Part shown: piece by piece, positions 30,701 to 37,999 of the stretch
Numbering within the stretch: the stretch's first letter is position 1
Layout: the number at the start of each line of letters is the position of its first letter
From: Antedon mediterranea
Taxonomy: Eukaryota; Echinodermata; Crinoidea; Comatulida; Antedonidae
Reading direction: 5' to 3'
Assembly: GCF_964355755.1 (NCBI RefSeq)
Contig: NC_092675.1
Location: forward strand, 17,561,312-17,625,311
Length of the DNA stretch: 64,000 nt
Translations under genes and position numbers: made by a program
Notes under the pieces: generated by a model
Told to the model about the DNA's origin: nothing
The model's input: only the letters and a program-made list of their open reading frames with translations
Database searches by the model: none

Positions 30701-33700
30701 CATAATCTTTATTTATTAGATTACAGTACTGTATATGCATTATTATGCATAATCTTTATTTATTAGGTTATATGCATTATCATGCATAACCTTATTGATT
30801 CTGTCAGAATCTTTTTATTTATTTATTTATTTATTTATTTATTCTTTACTTAGCACTATTTTGTCCGTCAATTATCTTGAGATCAATTTTATCTAGCTAC
30901 TGTACGTCAATTTTTCAGAGTGTATTCCTTATGGCCAGGAATCAATGTGGTTATCTTTTCATGGTGCGAAATCAAAAATTATGTGATCGATTTAACAAAA
31001 TTACGTTTGTAATCATATTTTCACAATATATTATAATTAAATTAAACCAAATAAACATAAATTTCAGGTCAAATTTCATCATATGACAATACAAATATGT
31101 GCGTAGCGCATAACGTATGCATATGCGCGCTTACAATTTTCTAAATTGTCAACATTTATTTTCTATGAAAGTAGAGTATGTTTCAGTAAATTTTAAGTGT
31201 TTCAAAATTGTCATGAGTGCGCAGAATTTTGCATGCGCACTGTGCGTTAAACTATAATGACCACTCTTTTTGCCTGATTTCTGTTTTACAACCTTTCTTT
31301 AGCAATTCCATCATATTTTATTCACTTTTCAACTTGAAACTATGTTATACGAGCACGTTAAAAGTTAAGTTAACAAAATGTTTATGTATTTTAAAATTAA
31401 TATAGATCGTCCGAATGCTCTGGAAACCCTATTTTTCATTTCATTTCCTTAAAGTGTACAGTATGTATCATATGTATGATTTATTATAAATTAAGATAAA
31501 AAAGTATTGAGTCTAATTTACTATTTTGTACAATTTATACAATGTTTTATCTCAACAATGCCAAATGTTCTCATAAATAAAAAAAAGGATGAGGGACTAT
31601 ACTATACACAGATATTATACCGTATTATTATTAACCTGTTGATTCTGTCAAGGATCATTAATATAAAATGTATTATTATTTTTCTTGGTTTGAATACACT
31701 TTGGGGTCTGAAATAATGGTAACTACCTTGTACAGAGTTTTGTGGAAGATACATTGTCATAAGTGCACAAAATAACTAAGTCTTTCCATTTTCTTCTGGG
31801 TGAATTTAATGCATTGTCTCAAATGAATCATACAAATTAACAAGGGATGACAAAGATTCACATCCTAAGAGTTACTATACACTAGATGGTACCCGAGCGA
31901 AGTGACCGTACAATCTAGGTCGTGCTCACAGATGGTTCTCGAATACATAGTAATTTCAGCGTTAAAAAAAACTAAAACTCGTCTACAGAGAAACGAATAA
32001 ATAGACACGATGATTTATGTAGTCAACTAAAATTAGCACCCTAAAAATTAGGCCTACTTGTCATAGCTTGTATGTATTGTAAGTATGTAACATTAGGGTT
32101 CAGGGATGGGGAAGAGGATGGGTACAATTTTTTTTTTATAGGCCTATAAATAATATATAAGCCTACCACTAAATACAGTAAAACATTTGCAATTTAAAAC
32201 TGTCACCGTCATAGTCGATTGAAATAGTAAAGTACATGTAAACGATACACCATATCGATGTTTATATTTTTTGTAATTATTAATTAATACAAATGTTGAG
32301 AAGCAACTGTCAGTAATAGTTTAAAAGTTTATTTGTATATTGTGCGTTTATATATCTAACCAGTGGCGGATCTCAGACCTGACAAGGGGAGGTGGCCACG
32401 AAAGTAGCAAACAAGGTGCGTAGCACCAATCGGGGGCGGGTTTCTGAAATTTTTTTTTTAAATAGATGCTTACAGTTTACACACAGTTTAATAATATGCT
32501 AGAGCAACTGTTTCCATCACAATTAATAACAAATGTTACATAATGTAAATTTCAATCCTTCCTAAATACTGAACGGATCTTTTTAGACAAACTAATAATA
32601 AACTTTGATCAAAAACATTTGGTAATGCGGTACTCCGAAAATGCCTCGATAGTGCATGTGTTGTGTACCGTGTTTTGGTGATCTGTTAACCTCAGATATC
32701 TTAACGCTGGGTGAATAACTCAGTGTAAATTAGTATACCATGATTGCAATAATCGCTGTGTCTATAACACAAAAGGTGGTTAAAATCAGTACTGAAAGTA
32801 CGAACCAACTTTATACCATCAAGTAAACATTCTAGAAGCAATGCACGATTTACCGAATTTTGCCCTTACGTACATTTAAATATAGTATAGATTAGATATA
32901 ATTTAGTAAAGTGTCTTTGTTGAAAAAACACTATTCATAATAATCATACTGTACTATGTCATTTTTGGTTTAAATGTTTCTGATATCTTACCCATGAACT
33001 GTGCCATTTTGTCGATAGTTTACTTGAATAAATTTGCCAAATCTACTGCTGTTGTTATTTACAACTGTTTTTGCATTTCCAAAGGCCTGAGGAAAAAGAA
33101 AACAAACAAAATATTGATACTGGAGGAAAACAAAGAAAGGCAATCTACTACAACTTTCAAATTGTGAAGCAATGGTATTACAGTATAACGCCTTTGTTCA
33201 GAAAATTAAGGATCCAAGCTAGAAATACCTTCTAGTATTACACATATACCTTCTAGTAACACCTATATACCTTCTAGTAACACATAATAATTAATATACA
33301 TTCTAGTAATTACACCTAATTATACAGTTCCTTCTAGTATCAACTAATACAGTATACTGTACCTTTAAGTAACATCTAATATACAGTACCTTCTAGTAAC
33401 ACCTAACAATAGCCCCAAAAAATCATTCAAAGATGAAACAAATCGAAAAACCAATTCATTTTATAACTAAGCATTGCCTTTATAACCAATATGTTGATGG
33501 TATTTCAGGTATTTCAATAACCTGGAGTGTTTTACAGTATCCATGCTTCAGTTTATGGTCTATAGGTTTTCATATTGTTCATACTCTTATGGTGTTTTAA
33601 GTTAATAACTTGTGATATCAATTCCAATAGTCTAAAGAAAATCTATACAGTAGAAATAAAAGTCTTTTTTAAAAAATATCGGTTTGCCATAACCTAACAA

Positions 33701-35962
33701 GAGGGTGAACTCGATCTTGCTCTCTCTCTCTCTCTGTAGTGTAGACGATGGTTCTAAGATTGTTTTATGACGCTGGGAAAAACCAGTCTATTGGCAGTTT
33801 CGGCAACTTGTTTCAGCCCATTTTCGGGAGTGAGCTACCAAAATTATTATAAAATTTGTACGAGATAAATACAGTGGATTGGTCAAATAGAAATTTGTAT
33901 TTAAATAAACCTAAATCTGTTTTCATATAGGCCTGGTTCACACTAGCAGTTAACCGTTATCACAGCCTGCATGAGAACACGCAATTCGATGGTTCGTTCC
34001 GGCCTATCAGGATAGGCTATCGGTTAGAGATTTGACCTTCATTTCATTAATAGCCAATCAGCTTCTATTATATATTATACCAAGGTCGCATATGATGGTG
34101 TAAGTTTTTAAGTGCAGAGAAATAGGCCTACAGTAGTTGTCATTCACTTTAATATTATTTCGATGTGAAGCACTTTCACTGTAAAAGTGCTACCAGGCCT
34201 AATATAAATTTATTATAGCCTGGAGTTTGTTTTACTTTGTTTTGTATTTTTTTCAATCAATATAAAATAATAAATAAATATTTTTTTTTTGTGTTTCTTT
34301 GCTTCTTATTCACTCATGTGTGTTTCTATCTCCTCCGTCACACCAAATCATTGAGCATGTCATACATCGCATCTTAAGAATAATCCATGCTGCTGCTACT
34401 CACATGCGTGATTTGCGAAATCAGCAGCTATCACATGCACGATTTGTTTGTTTGTTATAAATAATTACTCCGCATGCATTTTGGGAAAGAAAATAAACAA
34501 AGCCTCATCACACAGCGCATGTACACGTACTGTACAAACTGTTGTCACAAGTTTAACTAGCAGGCACAGGTAGACAAGGCTCGCATTAGATATTCGTGAC
34601 AATTACGAGTTATTACAATATTTTACCAGCTTTGATTGACGTGTTCACATGCAGGAATCCTTAACAACTTGTTACTTTTGAAAAAAATTGTACGAGTGAA
34701 ATGGGTACTAGAAGGGTGATTGTCCAAGGGAGAGTTGTCCGGGTGCTAGTTGTCTGAGGAGTAGTTGTCCAGGGGGTGATTATCTTTTTCGTACATTAGG
34801 AACCCCTTATGTGAAAACATAGTCTTGAAACTACTTCCTAAATATAACTAAACCTAACCCTCTAAATAATCTCTCTCACTATCGTTACACATCACACCTT
34901 ATAGATGACTAATGATATGCATGTTTATTTTGTGACGTTTCATGAGGGTACGAAAAGAAATATCGCGTCACCCCACTTTAAAACCAGAAACTGAGAAAAT
35001 TATTTGAATGTAGAAATCCTATTTTTATTAGGCAACTCCGAACAATGTTCTATAAACTAATACAATAGGAGCAGGGCTGTATTTCATTATGTTCACACAA
35101 TATTATGTAGAAAGAAAATAATGTGTTCTCTTACCTCCAATACTGGTCCAGCGCCAAGTAGCGTTTGTTCAACCCCCGTACCATGTCCCTTTTGACTCAA
35201 CGCCGTCAAATGGTGAATCAGAAGGTTCGTACTTTCTGTTTTTCCTGATCCACTCTCCCCAGAAATAACTACGCACTGATTACGTTTTTCTTCGAGCATA
35301 GCATGAAATGATGCATCCGCAACTGCAAATATATGTGGATCCAACTCATGTAGCTTGCGGTTCTGATAACGATCAACATACTCCGGATTATAAATAGGAT
35401 AGAACTTGAATGGGTTGATTGCAATAAGTATAGAACCAACATAAGTGTAGATTTTACCCTGTTTAAACCTGGTTACTAAGTTTTTAAGGAGCATATCCTC
35501 ACTCAGATCTGGTAAATTACACAGGTCATTATATTCTTTCATGGAGTTGCTTTGTGGAAATAAATGGCTGACAAATGCATCCAATGCCAGTGTTCCAGTT
35601 TGGTTAACATCCGATACCTTGCAAGTTGTATCATATATATTCCTAAGATAGAATTTGTATTTCGTTTGGAAGGTTTTACCAGGAGTACCACTTTGGTTTG
35701 TGTCCGGCCAACGTTGTTGAATAAGTACAGGGCAATCGCTTTTATCCAAGCGCTTTTCTTGGATGTCATCATCAGTGTTGCCGAAGCCAACTGTTAGGAA
35801 GTAATTCTCAGGTCTTCGTAGACTAAGCTTAGAGGCTAGTTGAAATACAATATCACCTGCACAGTCCTGTTTGGTAGCCTCAACTGCAACCCAGTTCCGA
35901 CTTGGTGCTATATTACCTGGGTGTACACGCACACGGTATATCTCATCATCATCAGGCTCCAT
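314..35962 (-). CDS. MYO9: Unconventional myosin-IX gene, 22 coding exons, 3' end beyond window
   Basis: Class IX myosins are single-headed actin motors whose tail carries a RhoGAP domain, linking actin binding to local Rho inactivation. The exons on the minus strand join in frame to 1,566 codons. Visible in order: RA-like domain (about 8-110), motor with P-loop GESGSGKT (235-242), switch [10 protein letters not shown], switch II DIFGFE, relay [10 protein letters not shown], loop-2 insertion (about 705-832), actin-binding and converter region, four IQ motifs (about 955-1050), a Glu/Arg-rich coiled coil and a basic/Ser-rich tail ending in [12 protein letters not shown] domain plus large loop-2 insertion is diagnostic for class IX. 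The C1 and RhoGAP exons must lie left of position 1. Start chosen: the first ATG of the exon-1 frame; no in-frame stop is seen between it and the acceptor at about 35,990. Vertebrate A/B paralogy cannot be assigned. Missing or extra small exons inside the 7-kb intron cannot be excluded. Confidence 0.95.
1585..1990 (+). pseudogene. LINE reverse-transcriptase remnant (Jockey/CR1-like)
   Basis: In the intron between exons 21 and 22, opposite to the gene. Conceptual pieces in shifting frames resemble the RT core: [28 protein letters not shown], then [14 protein letters not shown] and [11 protein letters not shown] (the F/YADD catalytic box with the second Asp changed to Asn), then [10 protein letters not shown]. 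Frame changes and stops show it is dead. Family assignment is by motif memory only. Confidence 0.8.
2190..2871 (-). CDS. MYO9: MYO9 exon 21: charged Glu/Arg/Lys tail
   Basis: 227 codons, [20 protein letters not shown] to [11 protein letters not shown]. Rich in repeated EERRK blocks ([20 protein letters not shown]), so probably a single long charged helix or disordered segment with many basophilic kinase sites (RRKS). It differs from the shorter tails of vertebrate proteins. Acceptor AAACAG, donor GTTAGT; phase fits exon 20. Confidence 0.88.
3936..4817 (-). repeat. ~46-bp minisatellite derived from exon 20/intron junction, ~20 copies
   Basis: About 20 units (mostly 45-48 bp, some 36) run from inside exon 20 (4,801-4,817) into its intron. 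On the gene strand every unit carries the last 17 exon bases (CTGAAACATGCACCAAG, or CTGCAACATGCACCAAG) directly followed by a GTATGTC donor, then about 23 bases of intron. The array is therefore a tandem amplification of a functional 5' splice site. Confidence 0.95.
4801..5007 (-). CDS. MYO9: MYO9 exon 20: Ser-rich tail, its splice donor multiplied downstream
   Basis: 69 codons: [20 protein letters not shown] through [19 protein letters not shown], ending CACCAAG before GTATGT. Low-complexity, presumably phosphorylatable tail. The last 17 exon bases and the donor are the seed of the 46-bp minisatellite that follows. Without splicing the frame stays open until 4,683, passing two further donor copies. 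Confidence 0.88.
5166..5414 (-). CDS. MYO9: MYO9 exon 19: short coiled coil and acidic tail
   Basis: [20 protein letters not shown] continues into a Glu/Arg-rich helix of about 40 residues, then an acidic Ser-rich stretch ([20 protein letters not shown]). The donor is taken as GTGTGT, giving 249 bases and the phase needed by exon 20. It is the least canonical donor in the gene, so the 3' border is less certain. Confidence 0.85.
5539..5726 (-). CDS. MYO9: MYO9 exon 18: IQ2 to IQ4 neck
   Basis: 62 codons plus two bases. Continues IQ2 ([10 protein letters not shown]), then IQ3 ([18 protein letters not shown]) and IQ4 ([17 protein letters not shown]). Four IQ motifs are within the class IX range of four to six. 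Acceptor TTCTAG, donor GTAAGA. Confidence 0.95.
6236..6532. mobile_element. MITE-like element with long inverted repeats
   Basis: Bounded by CTGTGGGTATCAG and its complement CTGATACCCACAG. The inner arms are also inverted: GCTGGATCTCA/TGAGATCCAGC and a ~50-base arm around GCAGAGCTTTCGGGCAAC. The molecule could fold over most of its 297 bases. No clear target duplication. In the intron between exons 17 and 18. Confidence 0.8.
7820..7969 (-). CDS. MYO9: MYO9 exon 17: end of converter and IQ1/IQ2
   Basis: [20 protein letters not shown] closes the converter ('VFLKE.ER..LQ' in the family), followed by the first IQ motif ([20 protein letters not shown]) and the start of the second (GIVTFQ). IQ motifs bind calmodulin light chains. 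Donor GTAAGA. Confidence 0.96.
8540..9045. repeat. Diverged duplicated segment (TGACGTCA-containing family)
   Basis: 8,540-8,700 and 8,895-9,045 resemble each other: ATGAATTCATGTAA-type start, a TGTCATCAAATGGCC/ACGTCACCCAAATGGCC core, A-run, and CACATCTCG end. A third related copy lies at 53,110-53,220. Probably an old dispersed repeat; otherwise this intron has nothing recognisable. Confidence 0.5.
9303..9440 (+). mobile_element. Possible tRNA-derived SINE
   Basis: GGCGTTGTTGGTGCGGATAA resembles an A-box region and GACGAGTTCAAATCT a B box about 40 bases later, followed by an AT-rich body and AATAAAG. Structure of a true tRNA is not formed. In the intron between exons 16 and 17. Confidence 0.35.
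9549..9671 (-). CDS. MYO9: MYO9 exon 16: converter
   Basis: 41 codons, [20 protein letters not shown] through [12 protein letters not shown]. It matches the converter, where class IX has '..LNP(D)NYQVGKTMVFL'. Acceptor TTGCAG, donor GTGAGT, phase 0 at both ends. Confidence 0.93.
9762..9953 (-). CDS. MYO9: MYO9 exon 15: FVRCIKSN and [15 protein letters not shown]
   Basis: 64 codons. [19 protein letters not shown] is the lower 50-kDa/L50 motif, and [20 protein letters not shown] is the SH1-SH2 region hallmark of motors. Acceptor TATCAG, donor GTAATT. Confidence 0.98.
10298..10408 (-). CDS. MYO9: MYO9 exon 14: end of loop 2, VSAQFQ
   Basis: 37 codons: [20 protein letters not shown], then a Lys/Arg-rich stretch ending [14 protein letters not shown]-(S/T)-(V/I)-SAQFQ is the class IX sequence where the insertion rejoins the motor. 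The positive charge is as expected for an actin-binding loop. Donor GTAAGT. Confidence 0.95.
10669..10705 (-). CDS. MYO9: MYO9 exon 13: 37-base micro-exon in loop 2
   Basis: Encodes [12 protein letters not shown], matching the basic class IX loop-2 motif. Acceptor TGACAG, donor GTAAGA, one base completing the AA left by exon 12. The intron before it is about 7.1 kb, the largest in the gene, so a further small exon there is possible. Confidence 0.85.
11681..11975 (+). mobile_element. Truncated copy of the 47.1-kb TIR element
   Basis: Starts after a TA with AAGGTATGTTCACACTCA and follows the 47,119 element through GTCAAGGTGTTCAGA, TTCTTACTACTTGCAGA and ACTGTTCTTTAAAAT. The right terminal repeat is absent. 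In the 7-kb intron. Confidence 0.75.
12400..12475 (+). other. Weak tRNA-like (SINE) fragment
   Basis: GGGTATCTTGTTCAGTGG and GTGGGTTTGAATCCAA are spaced like A and B boxes of a tRNA-derived promoter. No acceptor stem pairs, so not a functional tRNA. Confidence 0.25.
14395..14690 (-). pseudogene. LINE reverse-transcriptase remnant
   Basis: Minus-strand frame reads [19 protein letters not shown], then [20 protein letters not shown]: the RT palm motif FLDLSKAFD with the last Asp lost to Asn. After a frameshift comes [12 protein letters not shown] (the QGS.LGPLLF box). A non-LTR retrotransposon fragment, non-functional. Intron between exons 12 and 13. Confidence 0.85.
15286..16067. mobile_element. 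TIR element (TA target) with internal direct duplication
   Basis: Ends GTCCAGTAAA... and ...TTTACTGGAC are inverted and both flanked by TA. The complementary ends extend about 55 bases (GTTGAACCT..ACAAATTGCAACAGAAT). Inside, two ~300-base segments (about 15,420-15,660 and 15,720-15,990) are diverged direct repeats containing TGCTAATTAACCC. No coding capacity seen. Confidence 0.8.
16672..17453 (+). repeat. 37-bp minisatellite, ~21 copies
   Basis: Unit TACCCTGGATATTATTACAA plus GTCATTGTTTATACCAC. Units at the left are nearly identical, those at the right more diverged or shortened. Because 37 is not a multiple of 3 it reads openly in several frames, making spurious 80-90-residue ORFs. It lies about 390 bases beyond the exon 12 donor. 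Confidence 0.95.
17844..18014 (-). CDS. MYO9: MYO9 exon 12: loop-2 insertion, part 2
   Basis: 56 codons plus flanking bases, from [20 protein letters not shown] to [10 protein letters not shown]. Pro/Ser-rich middle ([13 protein letters not shown]). The GTAGGT donor precedes an in-frame stop, so splicing here is required. EADRLLK followed by RSKSFKP in exon 13 resembles the vertebrate 'ERAHGILxRNKSFK' segment. Confidence 0.9.
18590..18958. mobile_element. CpG-rich element bracketed by inverted ACTACCGTGAG, with tRNA-like core
   Basis: ACTACCGTGAG at 18,590-18,600 and its complement at 18,948-18,958 enclose a stretch richer in CpG than its surroundings. At about 18,765-18,840, minus strand, GCGTGGCGCAAC and CGAGTTCAAGTCCCA resemble A and B boxes. 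Likely a small non-autonomous element; class uncertain. Confidence 0.5.
19634..19647 (+). promoter_or_regulatory. Perfect RFX X-box match
   Basis: GTCACCATAGCAAC fits GTNRCCNNRGYAAC exactly; a near match GTCATCATAGCAAC lies about 60 bases away at 19,693. RFX factors use this site, often at ciliary genes. Here it is intronic, inside a loose ~55-bp repeat, so function is uncertain. Confidence 0.35.
20505..20565 (-). CDS. MYO9: MYO9 exon 11: loop-2 insertion, part 1
   Basis: 61 bases encoding [20 protein letters not shown]. Too short for ORF length to support it; the call rests on CAG acceptor, GTAAGA donor, exact phase fit to exons 10 and 12, and position in the class IX loop-2 insertion. The insertion is known to give class IX extra actin contacts. 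Confidence 0.85.
20900..21212 (+). mobile_element. Dispersed repeat B, copy 1
   Basis: From ACGTAAGGGCAAAATTCGGT to ATTCGAGAACCATCT. The same sequence occurs inverted at 31,931-32,876, where it is interrupted by a second element. No ORF. Intron between exons 10 and 11. Confidence 0.75.
21552..21744 (-). CDS. MYO9: MYO9 exon 10: class IX motor into loop 2
   Basis: 64 codons plus one base. [20 protein letters not shown] is the conserved motor motif, followed by [20 protein letters not shown], which matches the class IX 'FRW..LRA.FRAM.AF' segment and marks the start of the class-specific loop-2 insertion. Acceptor TTTCAG, donor GTTGGA (weaker). Confidence 0.94.
22168..22587 (+). repeat. 84-bp tandem repeat, 5 copies
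   Basis: Unit starts TTGCGCAACTATCTATGACA and ends GATGTACTATTATTG; copies differ at only a few bases, indicating recent amplification. The array stops about 18 bases from the donor of MYO9 exon 9. Confidence 0.95.
22606..22753 (-). CDS. MYO9: MYO9 exon 9: [10 protein letters not shown] segment
   Basis: 49 codons from [15 protein letters not shown] through [22 protein letters not shown] is a universal motor strand at the actin interface. Acceptor TCTCTAG, donor GTAAGG. Only about 18 bases of intron separate the donor from a five-copy 84-bp tandem array. Confidence 0.96.
22999..23120 (-). CDS. MYO9: MYO9 exon 8: relay region
   Basis: 40 codons plus two bases: [20 protein letters not shown], then [17 protein letters not shown]. 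This is the relay helix/loop with the W.(S)IDF.DN signature. Acceptor GTGCAG, donor GTAAGT. The trailing AA plus T from exon 9 gives Asn. Confidence 0.97.
23256..23427 (+). repeat. Tandem duplication of ~80 bp
   Basis: CCTATGCTAGTTGGTCAACC through TCTACAAGAAAG occurs twice in a row with few differences, in the intron between exons 7 and 8. Confidence 0.8.
23858..23992 (-). CDS. MYO9: MYO9 exon 7: switch II
   Basis: 45 codons. [15 protein letters not shown] contains switch II DIFGFE, followed by [20 protein letters not shown], the most conserved stretch of myosin heads. Acceptor TTTTCAG, donor GTGACT. Splice phases 0/0. Confidence 0.98.
24660..24861 (+). mobile_element. LINE 3' end with ATT microsatellite tail
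   Basis: Conceptual SLKTHLFT resembles the C-terminal end of CR1/Jockey-like polyproteins. It is followed by GTAGCGCAGTGAGCG, a small stem, GCTTGCGCTTTACAAAT and an (ATT)n run at 24,833-24,861, the usual 3' terminus of such elements. 5' truncated. Confidence 0.65.
27073..27186 (-). CDS. MYO9: MYO9 exon 6: [14 protein letters not shown] segment
   Basis: 38 codons, [20 protein letters not shown] through [25 protein letters not shown] is the near-universal motor helix that follows the actin-binding cardiomyopathy loop. Acceptor TTGTAG, donor GTTAGT; both ends phase 0. Confidence 0.97.
27641..27857 (-). CDS. MYO9: MYO9 exon 5: motor, [12 protein letters not shown] segment
   Basis: Encodes [16 protein letters not shown], the conserved 'LAAILHLGN' strand of myosin motors, and runs through [17 protein letters not shown] to QYKMSE (cardiomyopathy-loop side). 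Acceptor ACTCCGCAG, donor GTAAGT. The acceptor and about 200 bases of upstream intron exist a second time just upstream (see the duplication at 27,851-28,262). Confidence 0.96.
27851..28262. repeat. Duplication of the exon 5 acceptor region (~200 bp x2)
   Basis: Copy 1 (27,851-28,047) includes the first bases and 3' splice site of exon 5. Copy 2 (28,057-28,262) repeats it nearly identically (AATTCTGCAGAGTATGAAGG ... TTTTCATAGTGAT) farther upstream in the intron. The second copy has its own CTCTGCAG acceptor but no exon body. Confidence 0.9.
28695..28795 (-). CDS. MYO9: MYO9 exon 4: motor upper 50-kDa
   Basis: 33 codons plus two bases: [20 protein letters not shown] then [13 protein letters not shown]. 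This is the usual motor segment where the upper 50-kDa helices follow the flexible loop. Acceptor TTCTAG, donor GTTTGT. The trailing AG joins an A in exon 5 to give Arg. Confidence 0.95.
29332..29494 (-). CDS. MYO9: MYO9 exon 3: motor, YLLEKSRI segment
   Basis: Begins [20 protein letters not shown], the conserved motor helix after switch I, then [17 protein letters not shown]. Acceptor TTTTCAG, donor GTAATG; ends in phase 0 after YNYLNQ. All splice phases agree with exons 2 and 4. Confidence 0.96.
29661..29712 (+). pseudogene. 5S rRNA-derived fragment
   Basis: TTGGATGGGTGACCACCTGA followed by GAATACCAGGTCAGGTGGTGTA is close to the 3' half of animal 5S rRNA (TTGGATGGG.GACCGCCTGGGAATACC). The 5' half is absent, so it is a pseudogene or part of a 5S-derived SINE. 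Intron between exons 2 and 3. Confidence 0.7.
30650..30842 (+). repeat. Short tandem copies and (ATTT)n run
   Basis: ATAATCTTTATTTATTAGAT and TACAGTACTGTATATGCATT recur three times with variable loss, followed by a TTTA run at about 30,812-30,842. No gene content. Confidence 0.7.
31931..32876 (-). mobile_element. Dispersed repeat B, copy 2, interrupted
   Basis: Inverse of the 20.9-kb repeat: GATGGTTCTCGAATACATAG at the left, GATTTACCGAATTTTGCCCT at the right. The middle (32,361-32,774) is an inserted piece of the TIR element found at 53.4 kb, so the insertion is younger than this copy. Confidence 0.7.
32361..32774 (-). mobile_element. Right-end copy of the 53.4-kb TIR element, nested
   Basis: Starts CAGTGGCGGATCTCAGACCT and matches, on the opposite strand, the right part of the 53,410-54,509 element through the shared CATTACCAAATGTT and GTGTTATAGACAC blocks. 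Left end missing. Confidence 0.8.
32992..33086 (-). CDS. MYO9: MYO9 exon 2: switch I
   Basis: 95 bases encoding [20 protein letters not shown] and the following strand up to [13 protein letters not shown] is the myosin switch I signature that contacts the nucleotide phosphates. Acceptor CTCAG, donor GTAAGA; the two trailing bases GG are completed to Gly by the first base of exon 3. Confidence 0.97.
33215..33405 (+). repeat. Degenerate ~20-25-bp repeat (CCTTCTAGTAACACC)
   Basis: About eight imperfect units of CCTTCTAGTAACACCTAATA, just upstream (gene sense) of exon 2's acceptor. Nothing coding. Confidence 0.7.
34715..34785 (+). repeat. Short ~17-bp repeat AGTTGTCC
   Basis: Four to five units around TGATTGTCCAAGGG, AGTTGTCCGGGTG, AGTTGTCTGAGG and AGTTGTCCAGGGG. 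Simple repeat in intron 1. Confidence 0.6.
35135..35962 (-). CDS. MYO9: MYO9 exon 1: RA-like domain and motor start with P-loop
   Basis: 276 codons starting [16 protein letters not shown]. Residues about 8-110 form the Ras-association/ubiquitin-like fold found only at the N-terminus of class IX myosins. The motor begins near residue 148 ([16 protein letters not shown]), with [15 protein letters not shown] at 171-185 and the ATP-binding P-loop [10 protein letters not shown] at 235-244. Donor GTAAGA. The exon continues about 27 bases 5' of the ATG as UTR to an acceptor ending TTTATAG, so a non-coding upstream exon is inferred. Confidence 0.96.
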
Positions 35963-35989
35963 TATAGAGTTACAGTTACAGTCTAATTC
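35963..35989 (-). other. MYO9: MYO9 5' UTR stretch before the ATG
   Basis: 27 bases between a plausible 3' splice site (TTTATAG) and the ATG. No core promoter is evident next to it, so the transcription start is probably in a separate upstream exon not identified here. Confidence 0.5.
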
Positions 35990-37359
35990 CTATAAATGAC
36001 CCAAAAAATTATTATTATTAAAAACAAGTATTATTAGGAATTAGTGAATTACTATGTCACATGTGATGCTGTCTGAAAACATTTAAAATATCTAACTAAA
36101 CACAGGAGACGAGTCACATACTGTATGGGAAAGCCCTCACATTTGGAGTTTTCACAGAAATCTTTATATTTTGTAGTATGTGCCATTTCAGCATGCATTC
36201 ACATAATATATTGAATATACAGTTCCTAAAAAAGTTATTACTTCAGAATATTAATATTTCCAATACAGTAGGTTATCTGACCTGTGAGTTTTACAGATCT
36301 AATTTTATAACTCCATGTACAGATAGAAACAGGAAGCTAGCAGGTGATTTAATACACTTCCACCACATCCTATAAGGGCTTGCATAATTCAAAATTGATC
36401 ACAGCAAAGATTATAATAGCTTTTGTAATACGTGATTTGTTGAAACTACACAGAGTCTCCCTTTTTGTATTGGGCCTCAGGTGTCTGATCTTACTGTAAG
36501 TTTCTAAAACGCTCAAACACAGGATCATATACAGATGCAAATAAAGAAATAATTGGTCAGATGTTTTTCCCTACTTATATTTTTCAAAACTATATATGTG
36601 GTGTACTGCAAACTTTATATCAACATATCTATTTGTTAATTATTTTTTTATTTTCTAATTTATTTCATTATTGTAATTGTATTTACCTAATGAGGAGTAT
36701 CTTTGTATCAGGGAGTTGAGTATTTAGTCAAATAAATATGTTTATACAGTATAAAGTTTACAGTACACCACGTACTGTATATATAGTTCTGACTTTAGAG
36801 TTTTGATCAATATACATAATATACAGTACTCAAACAAATAGTAAAGAAATTCTGAAATACATGCTATTGTTCTAATAAAATGTACTGAATGGTTGTCTTC
36901 TGGATTTAAAGGATTTCCCATCCATGCAAGAATATGTTTATTGTTGTACAGATGTCAGAATTCTACTCACATTTACATATTTAACAAAAATTGTCTATTT
37001 ATAATTTATATCATAAAGCAGAGTCATTGTGTAAACAGGACAGTGAAAGTATGAGGTATCATAAAATGAATACAAACAAAAGTAGGTAGAGCTATGCTCA
37101 CAATGGAATTCAATGAAAACTGTTGATAACTACAGCATGTGATCTGAACCAATTTGGACAAAATATGGCAATTTTATTTCACTTTTGATTCTAAATGGAT
37201 AAAAACAAGAATTCAACAGAATGATTAAATAATATCAGGGTGAACCGTGTTTTAATTGTACAATTATTATTATTTTGGTGAAATGTGGGTGATGCGGTGA
37301 ATGTCCTCTTGTGGATGGTCTTAGCAGAATCCATTAATACATTAATACTGATGATGATT
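35990..37359. other. Region upstream of MYO9 exon 1, no gene seen
   Basis: AT-rich, with repeated TACTGTA/TACAGTA words. A non-coding first exon of MYO9 may lie here or farther right, but no splice-bounded UTR can be shown. Confidence 0.4.
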
Positions 37360-37945
37360 GGGGTGTACTACATTGCGTTTGGTGTGTACTGGATGATTAA
37401 TGGTGTGTGTACTGGATGATTAATGGTGTGTGTACTGGATGATGATTGGTGTGTGTACTGGATGATGATTGGTGCGTGTGCTTTCATTGCGTTTGGTGTG
37501 TACTGGATGATGATTGGTGTGTGTACTGGATGATTGGTGTGTGTACTGCATTGCGTTTGGTGTGTACTGAATGATGATTGGTGTGTGTACTGCATGATGA
37601 TTGGTGTGTGTACTTTCATTGCGTTTGCTGTGTACTGGATGATGGTTGGTGTGTGTACTGGATGATAATTGGTGTGTGTACTGCATTGCGTTTGGTGTGT
37701 ACTGGATGATGATTGGTGTGTGTACTGGATGATGATTGGTGTGTACTGGATGATAATTGGTGTGTGTACTGCATTGCGTTTGGTGTGTACTGGATGATGA
37801 TTGGTGTGTGTAATGTATTAAGTTTGGTGTGTAATGTATTAAGTTTGGTGTGTACTGGATGATGACTGGTGTGTGCACTGGATGATGACTGGTGTGTGTA
37901 CTGCATTGCGTTTGGTATGTACTGCATGACAATTGGTGTGTAATA
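37360..37945 (-). repeat. TGTGTACTGGATGATGATTGG minisatellite
   Basis: Units of about 22-23 bp (GGATGATGATTGGTGTGTGTACT) interspersed with GCATTGCGTTTGGTGTGTACT. Minus-strand translation gives His/Pro/Gln-rich ORFs (HTPIIIQYTPNAMQYTHQ) of 170, 103 and 83 codons in all three frames. These are a consequence of repeat composition and not supported as a gene. Confidence 0.95.
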
Positions 37946-37999
37946 TTATTCTCTGATACACTGGTTCACCTTATGCCTTTGTCAAGCAAAAAGTACAGT

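Noticed and set aside
37368-37932. Overlapping minus-strand ORFs of 170, 103 and 83 codons, His/Pro/Gln-rich
   Set aside because: All three frames are open because the minisatellite lacks stop words; no start context, splice signals or known protein.
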